DNA of 64,000 bases from the NCBI GenBank assembly GCA_949987705.1, contig OX465281.1, forward strand, positions 141,098,876 to 141,162,875, written 5' to 3'. Position numbers and translations under genes: made by a program. Source of the stretch: Thereva unica. Taxonomy: Eukaryota; Arthropoda; Insecta; Diptera; Therevidae. This document shows, one piece after another, positions 20,249-31,237 of this stretch; within the stretch, counting starts at the first letter, position 1, and each line of letters opens with the position of its first letter. The notes beneath the pieces are model-generated. The model saw nothing but the letters and a program-made list of their open reading frames with translations. It had not been told where the DNA came from and did no database searches.

Positions 20249-22369
20249 ATGGGTAGGCCTACTAAACGCGCTGCTCAAATGAGACAGCGCCGTTTGGCAG
20301 AAAGTAGAGACGAGAAGGAAGATCGTTTAAAGAAAAACAGGGAAAGAAATGCGACAAACATTTTAAATGAGAGTGATGAGCAGCTGGCCTGTAGACTTTC
20401 TCAAATGAGGGCATACACGAAATTATCAATGCTTAATGAAAGTCCAAAAAGTCATGCTCAACGACTCAGTTTGATTCACGAACGTTTATCAAAGGAAACC
20501 GAGGAGCAACGTTCCCATCGTCTTGACTTGATTCACGAACGTTTATCAAACGAGACCGAAGAGCAACGTTCTCATCGTCTTGGGTTGATTCACGAACGTT
20601 TATCAAACGAGACCAAGGAGCAACGTTCTCATCGTCTTGGCTTGATTCACGAACGTTTATCAAACGAGACCGAGGAGCAACGTTCTCATCGTCTTGGCTT
20701 GATTCACGAACGTTTATCAAACGAGACCGAGGAGCAACGTTCTCATCGTATTGACTTGCAGCACGAGCGTTTATCAAATGAATCTACCGAATCCAGATCG
20801 ACTCGATTAGATACTTTACGACAAGGTAGTCGCAACCGCAGGAACATATCTTCTGTAAATGATTTTAAACAGGCTATTAACATTTTTGCAAACGTTCCAT
20901 GTGCCGTTTGTAATAAAGCGTTATATCCACCACAACGTTGTAATTTACATACTGCAATGTACAGTGCATTATTACCCGATGAATTGGTTTCTCTGGGTAA
21001 TATCATAACATGTTCTCGCTGTCAAAATCATATTAGGAAACGAAAAATTCCGCCGGTAGCTTTCTGGAACAAAATGAGAGTCGCGACTGTACCTCAAGAG
21101 CTAGCTAATTTGACGAAACTTGAAGAACGGTTTTTATGCCGTGTTGTACCGTTTCTTAAAATAATGAAGCTACAAAACCGTTTCTGTCAAGATTGGTGTA
21201 AGGGACAAGTTACTTTGTTTGCAAAAGACGTTGTTGAAGTCGCTGAACAACTGCCACTTGCGCCAAACCAAGTAGGACTAGTTCTGGTTGTAGAAAGTCT
21301 CGAGAACTTGCAACGCTCCCAAGAGTTTTTTGTGGATATGAATAGATTGTATCAAGCTCTAACCTGGTTAATGTCAAACAATATACTCTATAGAGATATA
21401 AGACCCCACTTTGAGAACATTATCGACATTTCTGAAATTGTTCAAATTTCTGAAGAACCTGCAGATGGTGGTGAGCTTATGGAGTTACAATCTACTCCTC
21501 AAAATAACTATGTTGATATAAGTGAAAACATTTCTATACTACACGGATCATTTCATCAAGCCGATTTAAGATTTGATTTACAATCTCGTGGCAAACAATG
21601 CACTGCTGTAGCAGCTGTAGCTTGTGCAGCGTTCTGTACAGACGATCCTAGTCAATGGACAAAAAGTGACATTGATTATATAGTAATACTTGGAGACAAG
21701 CTCTACCGTGAGTCCATTGCTTCTAGAGAGGACCCCGCAATTGGAGAAGTTAACCCTGAATATCTTGCCGCGAGTGATCTTGCACAGCAAATATTATATA
21801 ACAGGAAGAAAATTAATATTTCAGTTTCTGAAACCAATTATAATGGGCATATAGATATAGATCGAAGTACTGACGGCTTCCCTAACCTAAAAAATACTCT
21901 GACTTTATTTTTCAGAGAAAACTGTTGCGGACTGCTTATTGCGAATTCTATAACTGAGGCTATATATTGTAAGGCTGAAAGTGATGCTAATAAATATTGG
22001 TTGTTCGATTCACATGCACGTGGGCCTAAGGGAGCTATAGCTCCAAGACATGGTGCAGCCTGTTGCATGAAATTTCAAAATATAGATGAATTACATGGCA
22101 TATTGCGACGAAATTTGTTTATATGGACGAAGAAAGTACCGGCACAAGATTACTTTCTCAATGTGTACTCACTAACTCCATTGATTATAACACCCGAGAA
22201 CCAGGCAGAAGTGCACAGAGAAACGTTGGGGTATCAGCTGTTGAATACTCAGGAGCAGTCAAGAGTAGTTCAGTCAGAGAGTACTACCAGAGATAACATA
22301 ATACTCCGTATAAAGATGCGACAGCTAGAACAAAAAACCCGAACGCTTTTTGCCTCGGCAGGCCTCTGA
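20249..22369 (+). CDS. Helentron N-terminal protein with C76-like protease (copy 1, truncated)
   Basis: A 706-codon frame starting MGRPTKRAAQMRQRR. Residues 1-60 are basic. About 74-187 is a tandem repeat of 19 residues. Residues ~215-330 carry CAVC and CSRCQNH cysteine pairs and a region typical of Helitron-family N-termini. About 440-640 resembles herpesvirus-tegument-type deubiquitinating cysteine proteases (peptidase C76): GKQCTAVA holds the probable nucleophile (about residue 449) and FDSHAR the Asp-His pair (about 586-589). Such protease domains are known in Helitron-family proteins, and their role is not settled. The last ~27 residues from RDNIILR come from the foldback arm inserted at the equivalent of 26529, so the true continuation (Rep, at 31238) is lost in this copy. 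Its frame is otherwise intact. Confidence 0.85.
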   Translation: MGRPTKRAAQMRQRRLAESRDEKEDRLKKNRERNATNILNESDEQLACRLSQMRAYTKLSMLNESPKSHAQRLSLIHERLSKETEEQRSHRLDLIHERLSNETEEQRSHRLGLIHERLSNETKEQRSHRLGLIHERLSNETEEQRSHRLGLIHERLSNETEEQRSHRIDLQHERLSNESTESRSTRLDTLRQGSRNRRNISSVNDFKQAINIFANVPCAVCNKALYPPQRCNLHTAMYSALLPDELVSLGNIITCSRCQNHIRKRKIPPVAFWNKMRVATVPQELANLTKLEERFLCRVVPFLKIMKLQNRFCQDWCKGQVTLFAKDVVEVAEQLPLAPNQVGLVLVVESLENLQRSQEFFVDMNRLYQALTWLMSNNILYRDIRPHFENIIDISEIVQISEEPADGGELMELQSTPQNNYVDISENISILHGSFHQADLRFDLQSRGKQCTAVAAVACAAFCTDDPSQWTKSDIDYIVILGDKLYRESIASREDPAIGEVNPEYLAASDLAQQILYNRKKINISVSETNYNGHIDIDRSTDGFPNLKNTLTLFFRENCCGLLIANSITEAIYCKAESDANKYWLFDSHARGPKGAIAPRHGAACCMKFQNIDELHGILRRNLFIWTKKVPAQDYFLNVYSLTPLIITPENQAEVHRETLGYQLLNTQEQSRVVQSESTTRDNIILRIKMRQLEQKTRTLFASAGL
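20470..20811 (+). repeat. 57-bp coding tandem repeat (copy 1)
   Basis: Six units with starts at 20470, 20527, 20584, 20641, 20698 and 20755. Each encodes a 19-residue segment of the form LIHERLSNETEEQRSHRLG, charged and probably helical. Degenerate units (RLSQMRAYTKLSMLNESPKS before, LSNESTESRSTRLDTLRQ after) suggest an older repeat with recent internal expansion. Copy 2 has the same six units at 24713-25054. Confidence 0.93.
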
Positions 22370-23381
22370 GATTGCCTCCCCCTTAGCAACATGCAACAAA
22401 TTCAAGTTTCTAGCTACACAAGGAGGCGAACGTGGTCATGGTCCGCAGCACAAGACATGCGGTGAGTTTGTGGATAAGGAAGCTAGAATTTTAGGGGGGC
22501 AAGGAAAGGAACTGACAACAGAATGTTTCTCGCAACATCTTTCTTTCTTTCTCATCTTTCAAACGTTGCCTCTAGCGCTACAATGAAGGATTTCCCTGAT
22601 GCTTTGTATTTTAACTACTTCTTAGAACATTCCGTGTATTTTTTTTAATGACTGTCTGAGATTCACTATCAATTTCACTTGATTTCAAATTTTTGGTGAG
22701 AGGATTTGCGATATTTTTAAAATAGGTACTTGGTTGAGGTTTTGGTTAGGACTTTTTTTTCTGGTATTTCGGTATTTACTAACTCGATTGATTTTAGAAA
22801 CGAATTTAGGTAATTATTCTTTATTTTATTTTAGCTGAATTTTCGCTATTGGCTTAAAATGTTGGGTTTTGGCTTTTGTGGTATATTGTGGGTGTAGATT
22901 TTTCGAGACATTTTTTATAAAAAATGCCACAAAGTCGCACAACCTGAAGAGTTGTTTGTATCACCCAAAGTTGCAAAGCGCATAAGTGCTTTTCATAAAT
23001 GCTTGTAAAATTAAATCCCCGCCCACAATAAAAAATCGTACGTCTGCTCAAAACAATTCGATCGTAATTATTTTGGTAAAAACAAATTAAAAATAGGTTC
23101 AATACCTTCCTTGTTATTTGAAAACTCTTCAATTAATAAAAATGAGGAAAGGCCTCATGCCAAGTCAATTTTCAGGGAAAACGTATGACAGAAGGAATTC
23201 AGTCTCGGACTTGTAATTACAGGATTTATCCGTTTTAGAGTCCCCTTGTAGAGTCCCCTTCTCTTAACCTCCCGTTGTAATTGGGAGTATTCCCGTTCTA
23301 GTACCGGTATTATTTTTCCAAAAAGAGGGATTTACGGTATTTTCGGAATGTTACATTTTTCAAGTTTTAACAAAAAAAAAA

Positions 23382-23988
23382 TTTAAAAAAAAAAAACCGA
23401 CTTCAAAACTACATATACCTATGCATGCATATGTACAAACTTAAACTAAAAAGTAAAAAATTTAAAAAAAAAAAAACCGACTTCAAAACTACATATACCT
23501 ATGCATGCATATGTACAAACTTAAACTAAAAAGTAAAAAATAATATTTTAATTACCTCAAAGCAAGAGCCTTAAAGGACAGTTAAAAAAATTATTGATAT
23601 TTATATATGTATGTATCTATTTAATATTTTTAAAAAGTTCATTTTGGAGTCGGTGCCAGCCAAAGGTATGTATTAACGTAAGTTTTCTTTTGCACCCAAG
23701 CTTTCAGGGTATGTATAAACGTAATTGTTCTTTGGCTGGCACCGACTCCAAAATGAACTTTTTAAAAATATTAAATAGATACATACATATATAAATATCA
23801 ATAATTTTTTTAACTGTCCTTTAAGGCTCTTGCTTTGAGGTAATTAAAATATTATTTTTTACTTTTTAGTTTAAGTTTGTACATATGCATGCATAGGTAT
23901 ATGTAGTTTTGAAGTCGGTTTTTTTTTTTTAAATTTTTTACTTTTTAGTTTAAGTTTGTACATAAGGTATAGTTTTGAAGTCGGTTAT
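23382..23988. repeat. Long palindrome (copy 2)
   Basis: Same structure as 19140-19745. Here the inner right arm reads 'ggcaccgactccaaaatg', which restores a base pair lost in copy 1 (accgattcc). The mutation therefore arose in copy 1 after duplication. Confidence 0.85.
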
Positions 23989-24082
23989 TTCAATGATGCC
24001 GGTTGCGTGGGCAAATGACTTATTCAGCCACACACTTCCATTGCTGAATAAGTCATTTGCGCACGCAACGTGTATCATTGAA
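23989..24082. repeat. Hairpin next to the palindrome (copy 2)
   Basis: Duplicate of the hairpin at 19746-19839, with the same 39-base arms and 16-base loop. Confidence 0.8.
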
Positions 24083-24491
24083 AATGCCCCAACTTAATGA
24101 AGAAAAGAGCTTTTAATGCTGACATCACAGCTTTCTATAATAACCTCCTCTTTTTTGAAGTCGGTTAAAAATCAAAACTGTCAGTCTCGTTTCTGCATTA
24201 GTACTGATTATTTAGTTACATGGTTACATCACTAATTTCAGTTTTTCTTCAGTGAACCAGTGAACAAGTAATTTCTACCGAGTTTCAAGTGAATTGTTAA
24301 CAAATTGAACGAATCTGGTCTTAGACTTAGTTTGTCCTCTTTGTTTTTTTTTGTGCTGGTATTCTTACAAACTATATAAAATAGTTTGTACATATAGTTA
24401 AAGTTTTTAAACATATATATTTTTTTTTTTTTAATTAATTTTTTAGGAAGTAAGTGTATTTTTTTTAAGTTTATTAATCCTCATATATAAT

Positions 24492-26528
24492 ATGGGTAGG
24501 CCTACTAAACGCGCTGCTCAAATGAGACAGCGCCGTTTGGCAGAAAGTAGAGACGAGAAGGAAGATCGTTTAAAGAAAAACAGGGAAAGAAATGCGACAA
24601 ACATTTTAAATGAGAGTGATGAGCAGCTGGCCTGTAGACTTTCTCAAATGAGGGCATACACGAAATTATCAATGCTTAATGAAAGTCCAAAAAGTCATGC
24701 TCAACGACTCAGTTTGATTCACGAACGTTTATCAAAGGAAACCGAGGAGCAACGTTCCCATCGTCTTGACTTGATTCACGAACGTTTATCAAACGAGACC
24801 GAAGAGCAACGTTCTCATCGTCTTGGGTTGATTCACGAACGTTTATCAAACGAGACCAAGGAGCAACGTTCTCATCGTCTTGGCTTGATTCACGAACGTT
24901 TATCAAACGAGACCGAGGAGCAACGTTCTCATCGTCTTGGCTTGATTCACGAACGTTTATCAAACGAGACCGAGGAGCAACGTTCTCATCGTATTGACTT
25001 GCAGCACGAGCGTTTATGAAATGAATCTACCGAATCCAGATCGACTCGATTAGATACTTTACGACAAGGTAGTCGCAACCGCAGGAACATATCTTCTGTA
25101 AATGATTTTAAACAGGCTATTAACATTTTTGCAAACGTTCCATGTGCCGTTTGTAATAAAGCGTTATATCCACCACAACGTTGTAATTTACATACTGCAA
25201 TGTACAGTGCATTATTACCCGATGAATTGGTTTCTCTGGGTAATATCATAACATGTTCTCGCTGTCAAAATCATATTAGGAAACGAAAAATTCCGCCGGT
25301 AGCTTTCTGGAACAAAATGAGAGTCGCGACTGTACCTCAAGAGCTAGCTAATTTGACGAAACTTGAAGAACGGTTTTTATGCCGTGTTGTACCGTTTCTT
25401 AAAATAATGAAGCTACAAAACCGTTTCTGTCAAGATTGGTGTAAGGGACAAGTTACTTTGTTTGCAAAAGACGTTGTTGAAGTCGCTGAACAACTGCCAC
25501 TTGCGCCAAACCAAGTAGGACTAGTTCTGGTTGTAGAAAGTCTCGAGAACTTGCAACGCTCCCAAGAGTTTTTTGTGGATATGAATAGATTGTATCAAGC
25601 TCTAACCTGGTTAATGTCAAACAATATACTCTATAGAGATATAAGACCCCACTTTGAGAACATTATCGACATTTCTGAAATTGTTCAAATTTCTGAAGAA
25701 CCTGCAGATGGTGGTGAGCTTATGGAGTTACAATCTACTCCTCAAAATAACTATGTTGATATAAGTGAAAACATTTCTATACTACACGGATCATTTCATC
25801 AAGCCGATTTAAGATTTGATTTACAATCTCGTGGCAAACAATGCACTGCTGTAGCAGCTGTAGCTTGTGCAGCGTTCTGTACAGACGATCCTAGTCAATG
25901 GACAAAAAGTGACATTGATTATATAGTAATACTTGGAGACAAGCTCTACCGTGAGTCCATTGCTTCTAGAGAGGACCCCGCAATTGGAGAAGTTAACCCT
26001 GAATATCTTGCCGCGAGTGATCTTGCACAGCAAATATTATATAACAGGAAGAAAATTAATATTTCAGTTTCTGAAACCAATTATAATGGGCATATAGATA
26101 TAGATCGAAGTACTGACGGCTTCCCTAACCTAAAAAATACTCTGACTTTATTTTTCAGAGAAAACTGTTGCGGACTGCTTATTGCGAATTCTATAACTGT
26201 GGCTATATATTGTAAGGCTGAAACTGATGCTAATAAATATTGGTTGTTCGATTCACATGCACGTGGGCCTAAGGGAGCTATAGCTCCAAGGCATGGTGCA
26301 GCCTGTTGCATGAAATTTCAAAATATAGATGAATTACATGGCATATTGCGACGAAATTTGTTTATATGGACGAAGAAAGTACCGGCACAAGATTACTTTC
26401 TCAATGTGTACTCACTAACTCCATTGATTATAACACCCGAGAACCAGGCAGAAGTGCACAGAGAAACGTTGGGGTATCAGCTGTTGAATACTCAGGAGAG
26501 GTCAAGAGTAGTTCAGTCAGAGAGTACT
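24492..26528 (+). pseudogene. Helentron N-terminal protein (copy 2, nonsense plus insertion)
   Basis: Identical in layout to the gene at 20249: basic N-terminus, six 19-residue repeats, CxxC region and C76-like protease (GKQC near 25832, FDSHAR near 26249). A single C-to-G change makes TGA at 25017-25019 right after the repeats, where copy 1 has TCA (Ser). The frame then stays open through 26528. At 26529 the foldback element interrupts it. With the element and one copy of ACT removed, the frame continues without shift into 31238, so before these changes this locus encoded one protein with the Rep-helicase part downstream. This copy, not copy 1, is the one contiguous with the Rep half. Confidence 0.88.
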
Positions 26529-29500
26529 ACCAGAGATAACATAATACTCCGTATAAAGATGCGACAGCTAGAACAAAAAACCCGAACGCTTTTTGCCTCG
26601 GCAGGCCTCTGAGATTGCCTCCCCCTTAGCAACATGCAACAAATTCAAGTTTCTAGCTACACAAGGAGGCGAACGTGGTCATGGTCCGCAGCACAAGACA
26701 TTCGGTGAGTTTGTGGATAAGGAAGCTAGAATTTTAGGGGGGCAAGGAAAGGAACTGACAACAGAATGTTTCTCGCAACATCTTTCTTTCTTTCTCATCT
26801 TTCAAACGTTGCCTCTAGCGCTACATTGAAGGATTTCCCTGATGCTTTGTATTTTAACTACTTCTTAGAACATTCCGTGTATTTTTTTTAATGACTGTCT
26901 GAGATTCACTATCAATTTCACTTGATTTCAAATTTTTGGTGAGAGGATTTGCGATATTTTTAAAATAGGTACTTGGTTGAGGTTTTGGTTAGGACTTTTT
27001 TTTCTGGTATTTCGGTATTTACTAACTCGATTGATTTTAGAAACGAATTTAGGTAATTATTCTTTATTTTATTTTAGCTGAATTTTCGCTATTGGCTTAA
27101 AATGTTGGGTTTTGGCTTTTGTGGTATATTGTGGGTGTAGATTTTTCGAGACATTTTTTATAAAAAATGCCACAAAGTCGCACAACCTGAAGAGTTGTTT
27201 GTATCACCCAAAGTTGCAAAGCGCATAAGTGCTTTTCATAAATGCTTGTAAAATTAAATCCCCGCCCACAATAAAAAATCGTACGTCTGCTCAAAACAAT
27301 TCGATCGTAATTATTTTGGTAAAAACAAATTAAAAATAGGTTCAATACCTTCCTTGTTATTTGAAAACTCTTCAATTAATAAAAATGAGGAAAGGCCTCA
27401 TGCCAAGTCAATTTTCAGGGAAAACGTATGACAGAAGGAATTCAGTCTCGGACTTGTAATTACAGGATTTATCCGTTTTAGAGTCCCCTTGTCAACAGTT
27501 AAATATTGAGCCGGTAAATATATACATATGTATACTGCAAACAATGTTTGGAAGATGAAAAAAAAAGTATATTACAACCGGGTCATTCTATATCAAACCA
27601 ACCAATGGTTTGGACCTCACCACCTCCGATTGTTATAATTTTTTTATATTTGTTCTTCTGGTGGAAACTAAAAAAAACAAATTTTCAAATTTTTGGCCTT
27701 CTATTGAATTGAACGTTCAATGAACGCAATATAAGAAAACATTTAGTTGCGGAAGAGCTGATACCAACCGCTAATAATGTCGCCATTTACTAATTTGGGT
27801 ATGGCGAATTCAATAGAAATAAAGTCAACCCTCTAACTTGATCAAAAACTACCCCCATTACAACCTTTATTACTAAATTGGAGTGGTTCATACTTGCTTA
27901 TGAAAACACCCCGCCAATTTTTTGTGTAGAAATAGCCCTTAGGATAAGCTCTATTTGGAGCCCAAAATCAACCCTATCAGACCCGCGGATCCCACCCCTA
28001 CAGCCACTCCTGAAGTTAAATTATTTTTTTATGTCCAAAATAAAGGTTTGACCGCCAATTTTTAATGAACAAGAACATATGTATATTTCATATAAGACAT
28101 GGTTTCTAAAACATGCCTATCCCTCAGGCAGAAACCACCCCACCCCTAGGGGTGAAAACTAAATTATTTAACTTTATACCTAAACTTCAATTAAATAATT
28201 TAGCTCTCACTGCTAATGGTGGGGGTGATTTCCGATGCCCGAAAGCAGACGTATCGTTTCCAAAATTTATCTTTTATCTAATAGGTGAATGTTAGGGTTT
28301 GTCGGTTTTTAAAAACGTTCGAAATTCGGGATTTTCCAGTAAAAACAAAACGGTTTTAAATTTATACATTGCGCTTCTTCTAACTGCACATTCAGGAGTA
28401 GATCGAACCGGCTGGGAAGAAACCATGGGCAAATTCGGACACGGAGTAATTAATGACAACGGCTTACGCCTGCTTTCATACGCATCGTCAAACAACTTGA
28501 TCGTTGGCAACAGCATTTTCCGCCATCCACTCAAACACCAACTCACCTGGCGAAATCCATCCGGCAAAGACTCGGCGATGTTAGACTACGTTTTGATCAA
28601 CACAAGATTCCGATCGACGCTTAAAGACGTACGTGCAATGCGTGGACCCGATTGCGGATCGGACCATTATCTTGTTCGAGCGAAATTGCAGATGCGATTG
28701 CAAAGAGCGAAGAAAACGGAGCCACCACCAGCCAAGAAAACTCTGGCGTGCCTACGGGACCCGGCCCTCGAGCGAGAGTTTCAAATGGCATTATCCAACA
28801 AATTCGCGGCGCTCGCAATACCGGACGATATCGATGTAGAAGAAAGGCAATTGTCGGAGTCTATTGTGGAGTGTGCAATGGAGTTGTGTCCAACTATCCG
28901 TCTTCTTCTTCTTCTTCTTTGATCCGTTAGCTGGCGGTCCGAGCGGGACGTCCCCGCAACGGATACGCTGCTGTCGGTGCCGCTGGGTCCCGAACTCTAT
29001 TCACGATTCGCTTCCATTCTTCTCGGTTTTTGGCGTAAACGGACGCAGCCATGGATCTCGGACAGATGTCTGGACCTCGTGGATCAGCAGAAGCGCATGA
29101 AACACGTCGACTTTGAGGAATACCGAAGATTGAACAAAGAAGTTCGGCTGAAAATGAAATTGGAACGAGAAGCGTACTGGAATAACGTTGCGGCCGACAT
29201 GGAAAAAGCGGCGTCGAGGCACGAGTACCGGACGCTGTACCAGACAATCCGCCGGTTAGGCGGCAAAACAACATCAACAAACGACAACATCAAAAAATCG
29301 GATGGAACTTTTGTGACTTCTGCCCATGAACGCCTGGAGCGGTGGAGAGCATTCTTCCACCAGCTGTATAACCACGATCCGCCGCAAGGCCCAGCACCCG
29401 AACCACCGATTATCGAACAGCCGATGAATCAGTTTCTCGATACCGAACCAACAATTATCGAGGTGAAGACAGCAATAAAATCGCTGAAAAATGGAATTAA

Positions 29501-31234
29501 AAAATAAAGATGGTCGCCGGCAAGAAATATGGCTCCAATGAGGGGGTCAAATCGTTCTATGAGAACGACATAGAAATGCTAGAGAAGCGTTAGAATGAAT
29601 GTACCACTCTTGAGAGAGATTATAATAATGAATAAAGTTGTATATGTATGTACCTAGATATGTAAGTCTGTTTTTGTATAAGCCCTAGTGTATGTACATA
29701 CTTCAAAGTTGGCGTGGTGAACCTTCATTTTGGACGTAAAGAAAATAGTTTAAGGTTAGGTGCTGCTGTGGGGGTGGTTTCCGCTTCACCTATAGGGTTG
29801 AATTTGGTTTCAAGAAATACTTATAGTAGGGCTATTTATAAACAAATTTTTTTAGGAATGTTTTCATAAGCAAGTATGAACCACTCCAATTTAGTAATAA
29901 AGGTTGTAATGGGGGTAGTTTTTGATCAAGTTAGAGGGTTGACTTTATTTCTATTGAATTCGCCATACCCAAATTAGTAAATGGCGACATTATTAGCGGT
30001 TGGTATCAGCTCTTCCGCAACTAAATGTTTTCTTATATTGCGTTCATTGAACGTTCAATTCAATAGAAGGCCAAAAATTTGAAAATTTGTTTTTTTTAGT
30101 TTCCACCAGAAGAACAAATATAAAAAAATTATAACAATCGGAGGTGGTGAGGTCCAAACCATTGGTTGGTTTGATATGGAATGACCCGGTTGTAATATAC
30201 TTTTTTTTTCATCTTTCAAACATTGTTTGCAGTATATGTATATATTTACCGGCTCAATATTTAACTGTTGACAAGGGGACTCTAAAACGGATAAATCCTG
30301 TAATTACAAGTCCGAGACTGAATTCCTTCTGTCATACGTTTTCCCTGAAAATTGACTTGGCATGAGGCCTTTCCTCATTTTTATTAATTGAAGAGTTTTC
30401 AAATAACAAGGAAGGTATTGAACCTATTTTTAATTTGTTTTTACCAAAATAATTACGATCGAATTGTTTTGAGCAGACGTACGATTTTTTATTGTGGGCG
30501 GGGATTTAATTTTACAAGCATTTATGAAAAGCACTTATGCGCTTTGCAACTTTGGGTGATACAAACAACTCTTCAGGTTGTGCGACTTTGTGGCATTTTT
30601 TATAAAAAATGTCTCGAAAAATCTACACCCACAATATACCACAAAAGCCAAAACCCAACATTTTAAGCCAATAGCGAAAATTCAGCTAAAATAAAATAAA
30701 GAATAATTACCTAAATTCGTTTCTAAAATCAATCGAGTTAGTAAATACCGAAATACCAGAAAAAAAAGTCCTAACCAAAACCTCAACCAAGTACCTATTT
30801 TAAAAATATCGCAAATCCTCTCACCAAAAATTTGAAATCAAGTGAAATTGATAGTGAATCTCAGACAGTCATTAAAAAAAATACACGGAATGTTCTAAGA
30901 AGTAGTTAAAATACAAAGCATCAGGGAAATCCTTCAATGTAGCGCTAGAGGCAACGTTTGAAAGATGAGAAAGAAAGAAAGATGTTGCGAGAAACATTCT
31001 GTTGTCAGTTCCTTTCCTTGCCCCCCTAAAATTCTAGCTTCCTTATCCACAAACTCACCGCATGTCTTGTGCTGCGGACCATGACCACGTTCGCCTCCTT
31101 GTGTAGCTAGAAACTTGAATTTGTTGCATGTTGCTAAGGGGGAGGCAATCTCAGAGGCCTGCCGAGGCAAAAAGCGTTCGGGTTTTTTGTTCTAGCTGTC
31201 GCATCTTTATACGGAGTATTATGTTATCTCTGGT
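26529..31234. mobile_element. 4.7-kb foldback element inside the Helentron gene
   Basis: Arms 26529-27908 (about 1380 bp) and 29860-31234 (about 1375 bp) are nearly perfect inverted copies, starting 'accagagataacataatact'. The 3-bp sequence ACT flanks the element (26526-26528, 31235-31237). Pairing continues weakly inside 27908 (for example 'aaaccacccc' near 28132 and its complement near 29770). The central 1.95 kb contains an RTE fragment. No transposase is recognisable in it, so the superfamily is open. Arms of this length with a short TSD match foldback-type DNA transposons. Small frames of 78 and 92 codons recur in every arm copy but show no domain. Confidence 0.82.
28299..29507 (+). pseudogene. 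RTE-like LINE endonuclease and linker fragment
   Basis: Inside the foldback centre. Frame 1 (28299-28922) carries the C-terminal part of an APE endonuclease: GWEETMGKFGHG, LDYVLINTRFRS and the CGSDHYLV catalytic motif near 28657-28680. It then breaks at a CTT run (28904-28921). A second frame (28977-29507) continues with the RTE linker (PWISDRCLDLVDQQKRMKH, ERLERWRAFFHQLYN). It ends at AIKSLKNG, just where RT should begin. The N-terminal third of the endonuclease and the whole RT are missing. The linker differs clearly from that of the RTE remnant at 18-19 kb, so it is a different family. More GC-rich than its surroundings. Confidence 0.85.
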
Positions 31235-31237
31235 ACT

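Larger units (their letters stand above)
19017..23249. repeat. 4.24-kb tandem duplication, copy 1
   Basis: This block repeats at 23259-27492 in direct order with an offset of 4242-4243 bases. It contains 47 bases of RTE, a long palindrome, a hairpin, the Helentron N-terminal gene and 960 bases of the left foldback arm. Only about a dozen substitutions and short indels were noticed, roughly 0.3 percent. The junction has a 9-base filler, agagtcccc (23250-23258), that repeats the preceding gagtcccc, typical of end joining. Because both boundaries cut through other elements, this is a segmental duplication, not two insertions. Confidence 0.93.
23259..27492. repeat. 4.24-kb tandem duplication, copy 2
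   Basis: The second copy of 19017-23249. It begins in RTE-derived sequence and ends inside the left arm of the foldback element, which continues normally past 27492. This copy therefore retains the original right-hand context, and copy 1 retains the original left-hand RTE context. Differences include a serine-to-stop change at 25017 and substitutions near 26199, 26225 and 26702. Confidence 0.93.

Noticed and set aside
22854..23132. 92-codon frame repeated at 27097-27375 and 30388-30666
   Set aside because: It recurs only because the DNA is duplicated and inverted; there is no domain and no coding signature. The same holds for the 78-codon frame at 22350, 26593 and 30934.
26529..31234. The palindrome as a pure assembly artefact
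   Set aside because: The arms differ at several sites, each shared with a different duplication copy (for example near 26702 and 26827). A flanking ACT pair and exact phase restoration argue for a real insertion, though long reads should confirm it.
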